Assembly (NCBI RefSeq): GCF_005116665.1
Contig: NZ_SWCJ01000002.1
Span: 62,001-126,000, forward strand
DNA: 64,000 nucleotides
Direction: 5' to 3'
Origin: Ferrimonas aestuarii
Lineage (GTDB): Bacteria; Pseudomonadota; Gammaproteobacteria; Enterobacterales; Shewanellaceae
The notes beneath the pieces were generated by a model. It saw only the letters and a program-made list of their open reading frames with translations, was not told where the DNA came from and ran no database searches. The position numbers were made by a program, and so were the translations under genes. Positions 56,113 to 64,000 of this stretch are shown here, piece after piece; position 1 is the stretch's first letter; the number at the start of each line of letters is the position of its first letter.

Positions 56113-58170
56113 ATGAAACGTGTACTCTTGGGAAGTTTGTGCGCTTCCGCTCTGTTAATGGCCGGTTGTGCTGAAAACGTATCAACGCAACCGACTGCGA
56201 CTGCGCAAGCCGTTCAACAGCAACTGGTTTCCGGTATTGAGCTGGCGAATTTCGACGCCAGCGTTCGTCCGCAAGACGATTTCTACTCCTGGGTTAACGG
56301 AACCTGGCAAAAGACCGCTCAGATCCCTGCGGATCGTACCAACGTTGGAGCGTTCTACGATCTTCGTGAAAAAGCCCGTGATGACGTTAAAGCGATCATC
56401 GAAGAGGTAGCTGCTAAGTCCAATAAGATGGGCAGTGACGAGCAAAAAGTGGCCGATCTGTATCGCTCCTATATGGACACCGATACCATCGAAGCGAAAG
56501 GCCTGAGCCCGCTTAAGGCTGAGTTTGAAAAGATCTCTGCCATCAAGAACAAAACCGATCTGATGGCGTACTTTGCTCACAGCCAAGTGATCGGCTCCGG
56601 TACGCCAATGGCTTTCTACGTTAACGTGGATGCTAAAGATTCTCAGCGTTACGCTACCCACATCTGGCAATCTGGCCTGAGCCTGCCGGATCGCGACTAC
56701 TACTTTAACGATGGCGAACGCTTCGTTGAGCTTCGTGAAGGTCTGGCGGCCCACATCGATAAGATGTTCACCATGGCGAATCTAGGTGACGGTGCTGCAG
56801 CAGCCAAAACCGTGATGGATATCGAGACTCAACTGGCCGAAGGTCACTGGACTCGTGTTGAAAGCCGTAACAGCGAAAAGCGCTACAACAAGTATCAAGT
56901 TGCGGATCTGAATGCGCTGGCCAAGCTGGATTGGAGCGCCTACCTGAAAGTGTTGGGTGGCGACAAGCAAACCGACATCATCATCAATCAGCCAAGCTAT
57001 ATTGAAGCGCTGGGGAAAACCATCAACGAGACCTCCATTGAAGATTGGAAGACCTACCTGAATTGGCACCTGCTGACTAACTACGCCAGCCTGCTGCCTG
57101 CTAAATTTGATCAGGAAAACTTCGAATACTTCGCTAAGAGCCTCAATGGTCAGCAAGAGCAGAAAGATCGCTGGAAGCGCGGTGTGGCCATGGTCAACGG
57201 CAACCTAGGTGAAGTGGTTGGTAAAGTTTACGTTGAGCGTCACTTCCCTGCAGAAGCGAAAGCTCGTATGAAAGACTTGGTTGAGAACTTGCGCAAAGCG
57301 TACGCCAAGAGCATCGACGAACTGGATTGGATGAGCGCCGAAACTAAGGTTAAAGCCAAAGAGAAACTGGCTGCCTTTACCCCTAAGATCGGCTACCCAG
57401 ATAAGTGGGAAGACTACTCAGCACTGGATATCAAGGCCGATGACTTGGTGGGTAACTCCATGCGCTCTGCGATGATTGGCCACCAGAAAGAGATCGAGAA
57501 GTTGGGTGGTCCAATTCGCACTTACGAGTGGCACATGACCCCGCAAACCGTGAATGCGTACTACAACCCTGTGATGAATGAGATCGTATTCCCAGCGGCA
57601 ATTCTGCAGCCTCCATTCTTTAATATGGAAGCGGAAGATGCGGTGAACTACGGTGGCATCGGCGCGGTAATCGGTCACGAAATGGGCCATGGCTTTGATG
57701 ATCAGGGTGCTAAGTACGACAAGACCGGCAGCCTGAACAATTGGTGGACTGAGGAAGATCTCAAGCAGTTCCATGCCCGTGGTGAAGCGCTAATTGCTCA
57801 GTACGATGGCTATCAGGTATTTGATGATCTAAACGTAAATGGCAAATTGACTCTGGGTGAGAACATTGGCGATCTGTCTGGTGCCACCATTGCGTACAAA
57901 GCCTATAAGATGTCACTGGAAGGCAAACCAGACATGGTTCTGGATGGCTACAACAACGACCAGCGCTTCTTTATCGGTTGGGGTCAGATCTGGCGTGGGA
58001 AGTACAGCGAGAAAGCACTACGTAACCGCGTAGCGACCGACCCGCACTCTCCAGCGCAGTTCCGTGCCAACGGTCCTCTATCTAACATGGATGAGTTCTA
58101 CTCGAACTTTGAAGTGAAAGAGGGCGATGCCATGTATCTGCCAGAAGATAAGCGCGTTAAGATCTGGTAA
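56113..58170 (+). CDS. M13-family (PepO/neprilysin-like) zinc metallopeptidase, lipoprotein
   Basis: A 685-residue periplasmic oligopeptidase. ATG 56113 has AAGGA 7 nt upstream and opens a lipoprotein signal with lipobox LMAGC, so it is membrane-anchored; ATG 56107 is too near the ribosome site. The N-terminal M13 domain starts NFDASVRPQDDFYSWVNGTW. The zinc motif HEMGH is at about 522-526 and GENIGDLSG supplies the third ligand at about 583. The C-terminal segment ends in W. It degrades small peptides. Its neighbour is the Xaa-Pro peptidase but no GntR-type operator was seen in front of it. Confidence 0.93.
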   Translation: MKRVLLGSLCASALLMAGCAENVSTQPTATAQAVQQQLVSGIELANFDASVRPQDDFYSWVNGTWQKTAQIPADRTNVGAFYDLREKARDDVKAIIEEVAAKSNKMGSDEQKVADLYRSYMDTDTIEAKGLSPLKAEFEKISAIKNKTDLMAYFAHSQVIGSGTPMAFYVNVDAKDSQRYATHIWQSGLSLPDRDYYFNDGERFVELREGLAAHIDKMFTMANLGDGAAAAKTVMDIETQLAEGHWTRVESRNSEKRYNKYQVADLNALAKLDWSAYLKVLGGDKQTDIIINQPSYIEALGKTINETSIEDWKTYLNWHLLTNYASLLPAKFDQENFEYFAKSLNGQQEQKDRWKRGVAMVNGNLGEVVGKVYVERHFPAEAKARMKDLVENLRKAYAKSIDELDWMSAETKVKAKEKLAAFTPKIGYPDKWEDYSALDIKADDLVGNSMRSAMIGHQKEIEKLGGPIRTYEWHMTPQTVNAYYNPVMNEIVFPAAILQPPFFNMEAEDAVNYGGIGAVIGHEMGHGFDDQGAKYDKTGSLNNWWTEEDLKQFHARGEALIAQYDGYQVFDDLNVNGKLTLGENIGDLSGATIAYKAYKMSLEGKPDMVLDGYNNDQRFFIGWGQIWRGKYSEKALRNRVATDPHSPAQFRANGPLSNMDEFYSNFEVKEGDAMYLPEDKRVKIW

Positions 58171-58196
58171 GCCTCTAGCGAACCTATCGGATTTCG

Positions 58197-58230
58197 AAAA
58201 GCCTGAACATCGAATGTTCAGGCTTTTTTG
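58197..58230 (+). terminator. Terminator after M13 peptidase
   Basis: A 14-bp stem, AAAAGCCTGAACAT/ATGTTCAGGCTTTT, with CGA loop and TTTTTT tail. Confidence 0.93.
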
Positions 58231-58336
58231 TTTGCCTTGAAGTTAGAAAATTTAAAGTTTTATTTAAGTGCATCCTGTTGATTGCCGACCGATATAGAGA
58301 CTGAATATTGTTTTTTGTAGTCAATAGGGCAGTTAG

Positions 58337-59530
58337 ATGAAAACAAAATGGATATGGGTAGGCGGCGCAATGATGTTGGCGCCAGTGGCGATGGCAAACG
58401 TTGGTATTGACGCGAAAAGTGCCGGCGCGGCGAATAGTGGCATTGCCAGCGGCGATTTTACCCGCGCAACGCTTAATCCGGCGTTGTTGACTCGGTTTAA
58501 CGATGCCGATGATGTCTATGTGCGCCTTGGCGCTCGGGCGCTGGTGAACGAATATAAAGATGCTCTGGATCAAGTCGATGACACTCAGGACGCCATTGAT
58601 GCGTTTGAAGATAAAATTAACGCTATGGATCCGAACAATTTGCCAACTCAAGAGGATGCCGATGCGGTAATTGCCGAATTAAAGGCGCTTGACTCAACCT
58701 ACCTTGAGGGCAGTGCCGGTGTCGATTTTGGTGTGTTCGTTCCAAGCAAACGGTTTGGTTTTGGGTTTGCCGCGTCGACCTATGTGGTGGCGAACGGCGA
58801 TTTTGACTTCGCAGAGTCCGATGAGGCGTTGATCAATGAGGCGCTTAAAACTGGACGCTTTGATGAAAACGACCTGACCTCCTCTGGGGTTGCAAATGCA
58901 GTAGGAGTAACCGAATTCTCCGTATTGATGGCCACGGAATTGAAACTGGAGAGCGTGGGCGAATTTTCCATCGGCACTAGCCTTAAGTATCAACGTTTGG
59001 ACAGCTACCTTTATCGAGCAACCATTGCCAACTACGATGATGGTGACTACTTCGACGATGAATACATGACTGACGACAGTGCGTTCAATGTGGACATTGG
59101 TCTCCATAAACAAGTGGGTGATTGGAGCTACGGTGTTGTCGCTCGAGATTTGATCTCACAATCCATCACCAATATAGAAGGCCAGAGTTTTGATCTTGAG
59201 CCTACTGTGTCTGCTGCGGTTGCATGGCATTACACGGATCTAACCACCTCGGTTGAGGTTGACCTAGTTAAGAATGAATCATTTGTGGCTCAAGAGGGCG
59301 CACCTGTGCTTTTGCTGCCGCGCCAATTCGCCAAACTTGGATTGGAATATCAAGCTACTCATGCCCAGATCCGTTTGGGTTATCAGCATGACTTTAAAGA
59401 CAACTACAGCTCATTGGTCACCCTTGGATTGGGCGTCTCGCCTTGGGATGCATTTAGCCTAGATTTGGTTGGCCAGCTGGGTGAAGACGACGAGATCGGA
59501 GCGGCGCTGCAGTTGGGCATTAAGATCTAA
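58337..59530 (+). CDS. TraF-like (PF13729-type) outer-membrane protein
   Basis: A 397-residue exported protein with signal peptide (WIWVGGAMMLAPVAMA) and a FadL/OmpP1-like barrel pattern, including GIASGDFTRATLNPALLTRF near the N-terminus and regular amphipathic strands up to GAALQLGIKI. It resembles the chromosomal proteins often annotated as conjugal transfer protein TraF. No conjugation genes are near, so that name is misleading. An acidic helical insert (about 75-115) interrupts the first strands. The transported or bound ligand is unknown. Confidence 0.72.
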   Translation: MKTKWIWVGGAMMLAPVAMANVGIDAKSAGAANSGIASGDFTRATLNPALLTRFNDADDVYVRLGARALVNEYKDALDQVDDTQDAIDAFEDKINAMDPNNLPTQEDADAVIAELKALDSTYLEGSAGVDFGVFVPSKRFGFGFAASTYVVANGDFDFAESDEALINEALKTGRFDENDLTSSGVANAVGVTEFSVLMATELKLESVGEFSIGTSLKYQRLDSYLYRATIANYDDGDYFDDEYMTDDSAFNVDIGLHKQVGDWSYGVVARDLISQSITNIEGQSFDLEPTVSAAVAWHYTDLTTSVEVDLVKNESFVAQEGAPVLLLPRQFAKLGLEYQATHAQIRLGYQHDFKDNYSSLVTLGLGVSPWDAFSLDLVGQLGEDDEIGAALQLGIKI

Positions 59531-59615
59531 AGTTTGATTATCTTAGCTGATGAGCGTTGCAGCCGGTTTATTGGCTTCGGCTGGGAGCCATTGCCAATCA
59601 CCGACTGTCACATAG

Positions 59616-59640
59616 AAAAAGGGCCAGCAAATGCTGGCCC
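59616..59640 (-). terminator. Terminator of DMT transporter gene
   Basis: A 9-bp stem, GGGCCAGCA/TGCTGGCCC with a two-base loop, followed by TTTTTC on minus. It may also end the TraF-like gene on plus. Confidence 0.82.
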
Positions 59641-59653
59641 TCTTTGGTGAAAC

Positions 59654-60559
59654 CTACCCAATCTCAGCCGGAGTGTGCTTGGTGCGAATCGGCGCTTTGA
59701 GCTTTTGTGCCACGTAGACGCCAATTAAGGTCAGGCCGCCGCCTAATACTTGCGCCAAGCTTAGGTGCTCCCCAAGTAGCAGCACCGCCAATAAGGTGCC
59801 AATCACCGGGTTTAAGTTCAAAAATGCGGTACATTTGCTGGCACCCAGCAGCTCGATTCCCCGTAGCCAACTGAAGGTAGCGAACAGTGACGCGATTAGG
59901 GCGGCAAACAGCACCAGCGGTAACGCTTCAGTTGAAATTGTTTTGTCCGCTTCGGTTAGGAACACCGGCAGCAGCCACAAAGCGCCCATTGCCATCTGCA
60001 GAAACAGTGACGGCCAGGTTGAAAATGGCAGATTCCAGCGCTTGATTAACACCCCATAGAGTCCGTAACTCAGGGCACCAATCAGCAGTAATAGATCGCC
60101 CTGTTTTAAAACGGTATCAAACAGCGCTAGTGGGTGGCCATTGGTTAGGAGCACCGCCAAACCTAAGAAGGACATCAGTGACCCTACCAGCATGCCTTGA
60201 GTTGGGGTCTCTCGCAGTAGGAATAGGCTCCACAGCATGGTCATCATAGGCACCACCGAGCCGATCAAGGCGATGTGCGTAGCGCTGGTGGTTTGGGCAG
60301 CTACATAGGTTAGGGTTTGCAATACCACCATGCCTAATCCACCCAGAATACTGAGTTTAAAGAAGTGTTTTTTGACCAAAGCACGCTGTCGCCAAAGCGT
60401 AGGCAGCACAAAAGGAGCCAACAAGGATGCGGCAATCAGCCAGCGATAAAACGCAATGGAACCCGGGGCGATCATATCAACGGAGATCTTACTGACGATT
60501 CCGTTGCCGGCCCAGGCAATAACAGTGGCTATAGGGAAGAGATAAGCCGATTTGGTCAC
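59654..60559 (-). CDS. EamA/DMT-family transporter
   Basis: A 301-residue drug/metabolite-superfamily permease with ten predicted helices in two EamA repeats (FPIATVIAWAGNGIVSKISVD and LLLIGALSYGLYGVLIKRW open them). I place the start at GTG 60559, 9 nt after GGAG; the TTG at 60574 precedes that site. It is divergent from an AraC-type regulator 126 bp away. Such pairs usually export a metabolite or amino acid that induces the regulator. The substrate is unknown. Confidence 0.85.
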   Translation of the reverse strand: MTKSAYLFPIATVIAWAGNGIVSKISVDMIAPGSIAFYRWLIAASLLAPFVLPTLWRQRALVKKHFFKLSILGGLGMVVLQTLTYVAAQTTSATHIALIGSVVPMMTMLWSLFLLRETPTQGMLVGSLMSFLGLAVLLTNGHPLALFDTVLKQGDLLLLIGALSYGLYGVLIKRWNLPFSTWPSLFLQMAMGALWLLPVFLTEADKTISTEALPLVLFAALIASLFATFSWLRGIELLGASKCTAFLNLNPVIGTLLAVLLLGEHLSLAQVLGGGLTLIGVYVAQKLKAPIRTKHTPAEIG

Positions 60560-60685
60560 AAACAACAACTCCAAAACATCACGACGAACAGCGCGGCCAT
60601 TCTAAACCTGTCTTTATAAAATGATATAACGATAATCAGACAGTATGTTATGGTTTGCAGACACTCTGACAATTGAAGTGATTCC

Positions 60686-61501
60686 ATGTTCTGCGAATCA
60701 AATTCTGTGATAAATGAACGTTATCCACTGCCGTTTGAGGCTTGCGCCAGTGAAATCTACCTTCATAGTGAGGATCTTGAACCCGATACCACATTTTTAC
60801 CCCATAGACACAGCTGGGGCCAGTTAAATGTGGTGGAAGAAGGAGTTATTGAGATAAGTGTGGACGGCAAACCTTACCTGTCTCCGCCGCAATACGCCAT
60901 CTGGATTCCCCCTTTGGTTGAGCACACCAGTTACAGCCGTCAGAGGGTGAGCTATCGAGCTCTCTACTTAAATCCGCGGCTGTCGGCGCTGCTTCCTGAT
61001 GAGCCGTGCATGTTGAGACTGACTGGCGTGTTTAGCGCCATCGTGGCCGACTTTACCGACCGCGCAGTGCATTATGCCACCGCCCTTGAGGATCAACGTT
61101 TGGCGCAAGTGATGGTGGATCAATTGGTAAAGCAAGCGCCGATGAGAGCGTTTCTCCCTTTAAGTGATGACCCGCTGCTGAAACCAATTCTAACCGCACT
61201 GCAAAAAGATCCATCGAACCCGCGCACTCTCAGTCAATGGGCGCAGAAGGTTTACAGTACCGAACGTACCTTAAATCGTCGCTGTCACCAGCAACTGGGG
61301 ATGAGCTTCAGTGATTGGAAACAGCGGCTTAAGTTTTTGTCGGCCATCTCTATGCTGCGTCAGGGAATGAAGGTAAACAAAGTCTCAATAGAGCTTGGGT
61401 ATTCTACGCCGTCTGCATTTATTAATATGTTCAGTCGAATGTCTGGTAACACGCCTGAGAGTTATCGGCGAGAGCGGCGCAGAGTCAGCGGTAACGGGTA
61501 A
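60686..61501 (+). CDS. AraC-family regulator with cupin sensor domain
   Basis: A 271-residue regulator. The N-terminal cupin-like domain has FLPHRHSWGQLNVVEEGVIE (about 37-56) and IWIPPLVEHTSY. Two C-terminal helix-turn-helix motifs (about 165-265) include TLSQWAQKVYSTERTLNRR and VSIELGYSTPSAFINMFSRM. It is divergent from the EamA transporter and probably controls it. The AT-rich spacer holds both promoters. Confidence 0.87.
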   Translation: MFCESNSVINERYPLPFEACASEIYLHSEDLEPDTTFLPHRHSWGQLNVVEEGVIEISVDGKPYLSPPQYAIWIPPLVEHTSYSRQRVSYRALYLNPRLSALLPDEPCMLRLTGVFSAIVADFTDRAVHYATALEDQRLAQVMVDQLVKQAPMRAFLPLSDDPLLKPILTALQKDPSNPRTLSQWAQKVYSTERTLNRRCHQQLGMSFSDWKQRLKFLSAISMLRQGMKVNKVSIELGYSTPSAFINMFSRMSGNTPESYRRERRRVSGNG

Positions 61502-61705
61502 ACGTACGCCTCAACGGTAAGATCCTTAACCGTGGCGGGCGAAATAATTATGGCAACCTAATCGGATTAACATTGCTTTAATTCTTTTAGAAAATAATCA
61601 CTTACTTATGCCTGTTTTCTCGCCATTTCCCCTTTTGCGCTACTGGTATTTCACCCACTGCCAAGTACAATGGGTGCGTCAGATCACAGAATTTAAGGAG
61701 ATCCG

Positions 61706-62344
61706 GTGGCCGATTTTAGTGACATTCGAAGAGAGTATTTGAAAGGGGGGTTACGTCGTAAAGACCTTAAGTCCAATCCTTTCGAGCAGTTTACTTTGTG
61801 GATGGAGCAAGCCGCGAAGTCCGGATTGTCAGATCCAACGGCCATGAGTTTGGCCACTGTGGACGCCGATGGTCAGCCGTTTCAGCGCATCGTTTTGCTG
61901 AAACGTTTTGATGAAAATGGCTTGGTGTTTTTTACCAACCTTGGCAGCCGCAAGGCCGCTCACATGGAGACCAACCCTAAAGTCAGTTTGTTGATGCCTT
62001 GGCACGAGATTGAGCGCCAAGTCCACATTACAGGGCAGGTAGAGAAGCTGACTAAGTCTGAAGTCATTAGCTACTTTATGACTCGGCCCAAAGAGAGCCA
62101 GATCGGTGCTTGGGCCTCAAACCAAAGCAGCAGAATTTCGGCGCGTCAGGTACTGGAAGCCAAGTTTTTAGAGCTAAAACAGAAATACGCCAAAGGCGAG
62201 GTGCCGGTCCCCGATTTTTGGGGAGGCTATCGAGTTAAGGCAGACAGCTTTGAGTTTTGGCAAGGGGGCGACCGCCGACTGCATGATCGCTTCCTCTATT
62301 CCCATACTGATGATGACTGGCAGATTGAGCGCTTGGCACCGTAA
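61706..62344 (+). CDS. pdxH: Pyridoxamine 5'-phosphate oxidase
   Basis: A 212-residue FMN enzyme that oxidises PNP/PMP to pyridoxal phosphate. It starts at GTG 61706, with TAAGGAG 5 nt upstream. FMN- and substrate-binding blocks [21 protein letters not shown] (noted by its ends), [19 protein letters not shown] and the closing [16 protein letters not shown]...W.IERLAP match E. coli PdxH closely. It is monocistronic. Confidence 0.95.
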   Translation: MADFSDIRREYLKGGLRRKDLKSNPFEQFTLWMEQAAKSGLSDPTAMSLATVDADGQPFQRIVLLKRFDENGLVFFTNLGSRKAAHMETNPKVSLLMPWHEIERQVHITGQVEKLTKSEVISYFMTRPKESQIGAWASNQSSRISARQVLEAKFLELKQKYAKGEVPVPDFWGGYRVKADSFEFWQGGDRRLHDRFLYSHTDDDWQIERLAP

Positions 62345-62462
62345 TAGGTCGTCCGTAGCTCAATTTGTCATAAGGTGCTGAGGTATCGATCTGTTTCGAC
62401 CACTCAGCGTTAGAAACTGGATATAATGCCGCTGATAACCATAGCGATAATAGGAACTTTTT

Positions 62463-63104
62463 ATGTCTGATTTAGACCACCTTTTTGCTGCCAACCGCGA
62501 ATGGGCCGAACGAATTCAAAAAGAGAGCCCAGAGTTTTTTGGTCAATTGGCGCAGCAACAGGCCCCCGAATACTTATGGATTGGGTGCTCAGACAGTCGC
62601 GTTCCTGCTAACCAAATTATTGATCTGGCACCGGGTGAGGTGTTTGTTCATCGCAACATCGCCAATGTTGTGGTTCACAGCGATTTGAACTGCTTGTCGG
62701 TGATTGAGTTTGCGATTGATGTACTCAAAGTGAAGCACGTCATGGTCGTCGGTCATTATGGCTGTAGCGGCGTGAAAGCGTCTATGGAAGATGACTACCT
62801 TGGCTTGGCCAGTAACTGGCTTCGTCACGTTCGCGATACCTATAAAGAGCACCAGTTGCACCTTGATGCATTGCCAGAGGATGAGCGCAACGATCGACTG
62901 TGCGAACTAAATGCCATTACTCAAGCGGCAAACGTGTGCCAGACCACCATCGCCAAAGCCGCGTGGGATAGAGGTCAAGAATTGACGGTTCACTCACTGA
63001 TCTACGGACTGAAAGACGGACGTCTTCGTGACCTAGGCCTAAGGGTTGATGGTCGAGGTCAGGTGTATCAGGCTCGCAAGCGTGCCATGGAGGCTCTGCT
63101 TTAA
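62463..63104 (+). CDS. can: Beta-class carbonic anhydrase
   Basis: A 213-residue zinc enzyme interconverting CO2 and bicarbonate. Zinc ligands C42, D44, H98 and C101 appear in CSDSRVP and GHYGCSG at exactly the positions of E. coli Can. R46 completes the Asp-Arg dyad. TATAAT (62422-62427) is a probable -10 box. It is monocistronic. Confidence 0.95.
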   Translation: MSDLDHLFAANREWAERIQKESPEFFGQLAQQQAPEYLWIGCSDSRVPANQIIDLAPGEVFVHRNIANVVVHSDLNCLSVIEFAIDVLKVKHVMVVGHYGCSGVKASMEDDYLGLASNWLRHVRDTYKEHQLHLDALPEDERNDRLCELNAITQAANVCQTTIAKAAWDRGQELTVHSLIYGLKDGRLRDLGLRVDGRGQVYQARKRAMEALL

Positions 63105-63167
63105 TCACCTGTTCGCCCTTGCTTATTGTGCTATGTGACTCTATTTATTGTTATAGTTGTTGCAAAT

Positions 63168-63665
63168 ATGCCGAGAAGTGGGGGCGATGTGATCATTCGA
63201 GCCAAAAACAGCAAGTGCTTTAGCGCAGAGATCGCCCTTGGCTATCAAGTGGAGCAGGTAATGCCGCTCCTGTGCCCAGTGAAAGAACGAGACTGGGTAC
63301 CTGGTTGGGAGCCGCTGATGCTGTGGAGTGACTGTGGCGCTATCGAAACTGGCTGCACCTATACCACAGTAGACCCCCTTGGGGTGGCCATTTGGCAGGT
63401 GCTTCATTACCGGCTTGAACTGGGGCAAATTGAGCTTATGAAGGTGGTGGCCGATCAGATGCTGACTCACATCCAGCTCGATGTGGTCAGTGCGCCGAAA
63501 GGCTGCAAACTTAAGCTTAATTATCGTTTTACGGCGGTGGGAGATCGTGGCATCAACTATCTGCGACGTTTTGATGACCTTAAATGGCAGCAGTTTGTGG
63601 AACGCTGGCAGCAGGGAATTGAGCGCTATCTCAATTCCCACTGTGAGAACGCGTCGGCTATTTAG
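63168..63665 (+). CDS. SRPBCC/START-like hypothetical protein
   Basis: About 165 residues with the SRPBCC pattern [31 protein letters not shown] (given here by its ends [11 protein letters not shown] and IETGCTYTT) and a closing amphipathic helix. Such proteins bind hydrophobic ligands in a helix-grip fold. The start is uncertain: ATG 63168 lacks a ribosome site, and GTG 63189 has GGGGG 5 nt upstream and begins right at the domain. The last 8 bases overlap the convergent helicase gene. Confidence 0.6.
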   Translation: MPRSGGDVIIRAKNSKCFSAEIALGYQVEQVMPLLCPVKERDWVPGWEPLMLWSDCGAIETGCTYTTVDPLGVAIWQVLHYRLELGQIELMKVVADQMLTHIQLDVVSAPKGCKLKLNYRFTAVGDRGINYLRRFDDLKWQQFVERWQQGIERYLNSHCENASAI

Positions 63666-63999
63666 TCCTGCCGTCTTTGGCGGCTGCCTCCCTTAATTTG
63701 TCTTTTTTACTCTTACGTTTGCCTTTGACCGGTTGCGGCCCTTTGGGTTTTGGCTGCGCGGCTTGCTGGCGGCTAAATCCGTCAAGTTGCTCACGAGTAA
63801 CCTTTTGTCCCATCTTTTTCTCAATTAGCGCGAAATGAGCGTCATCGTCGGCACCGATAAAGGTGAGGGCGACGCCTTGATTTTGTTGGCGACCCGTGCG
63901 GCCAATACGGTGGACGTAATCTGCAGGAGAGCGGGGCAGATCGTAATTGACCACACAGGGCAGGGCATCTACATCCAATCCTCGCGCGGCCAAATCCGT
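63658..63999 (-). CDS. DEAD-box RNA helicase, C-terminal part (partial, RhlE-like)
   Basis: The gene continues past the right edge. The 113 visible residues hold helicase motif V ([11 protein letters not shown]) and motif VI ([10 protein letters not shown]), then the family C-terminus with a basic tail ([15 protein letters not shown]) likely to bind RNA. The start codon and the ATPase core lie outside. RhlE-type identity is suggested by the motif context but not certain. Confidence 0.88.
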   Translation of the reverse strand, partial: TDLAARGLDVDALPCVVNYDLPRSPADYVHRIGRTGRQQNQGVALTFIGADDDAHFALIEKKMGQKVTREQLDGFSRQQAAQPKPKGPQPVKGKRKSKKDKLREAAAKDGRTK

Positions 64000-64000
64000 G

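Noticed and set aside
58337-59530. Conjugation system because of a TraF-type protein
   Set aside because: There are no other transfer genes. This family is common on chromosomes as an outer-membrane barrel unrelated to conjugation.

Overview
The window is a gene-dense piece of a gammaproteobacterial chromosome, most likely from a marine Alteromonadales-type organism near Shewanella, Ferrimonas or Paraferrimonas. This assignment rests on gene content: a LuxO/LuxU-type relay next to yvcK, a canonical SMC followed by zipA and ligA, ptsHI-crr near cysK and cysZ, and a DUF4212/acetate-permease-type symporter with a DUF294 protein and a DnaQ-like exonuclease. I could not run database searches. I saw no phage, transposase, integrase or CRISPR array.

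Layout. 1-3.9 kb: the last codons of a LuxO-like regulator, a convergent glycosyltransferase, the LuxU-like phosphotransfer protein, a DAACS symporter and yvcK. 4.0-4.7 kb: tRNA-Cys followed by an array of 128-bp units, each a decayed tRNA-Cys copy plus an intrinsic terminator. 4.7-7.0 kb: xpt and a purine permease behind a guanine-class riboswitch. 7-9 kb: a LysR regulator divergent from a TDT-family transporter. 9-18.3 kb: ptsH-ptsI-crr, cysK, an RDD protein, a two-REC diguanylate cyclase, a DUF5916 outer-membrane protein and cysZ. 18.5-25.1 kb: smc-zipA-ligA, followed by a candidate small RNA on the opposite strand. 25.5-29.4 kb: DUF962, YeeZ-like, Cys-rich regulator, SIMPL and DsbA-like genes. 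29.5-32.2 kb: an AT-richer accessory patch with a DUF4279-like protein, a frameshifted murein-endopeptidase-like gene and a ClbS/DfsB-family gene. 32.2-37.8 kb: the DUF4212/symporter/DUF294/exonuclease group and a small LRAT-like protein. 37.9-39 kb: a ketoacyl synthase III.

39-56 kb holds the most distinctive content. It has a complete enzymatic route from trans-4-hydroxy-L-proline to 2-oxoglutarate (2-epimerase, FAD dehydrogenase, DapA-family deaminase, semialdehyde dehydrogenase), a trans-3-hydroxyproline dehydratase-type paralogue and a GntR/FCD regulator. Palindromes built on TTGTATACAA lie in front of the regulator, between the two divergent catabolic operons, and in front of an Xaa-Pro peptidase about 11 kb away. 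That links peptide cleavage at proline to hydroxyproline catabolism. Between them sits a self-contained type I secretion cassette (ABC exporter, membrane-fusion protein) with its probable cargo, a 1870-residue protein made almost wholly of RTX nonapeptides.

56-64 kb: an M13 lipoprotein peptidase, a TraF/FadL-like outer-membrane protein, a DMT exporter with a divergent AraC regulator, pdxH, a beta-carbonic anhydrase, an SRPBCC-like protein and the 3' end of a DEAD-box helicase. The best candidates for something not well described are the tRNA-Cys/terminator array, the three-operator hydroxyproline-peptidase regulon and the giant RTX protein with a cysteine pair near its secretion end.
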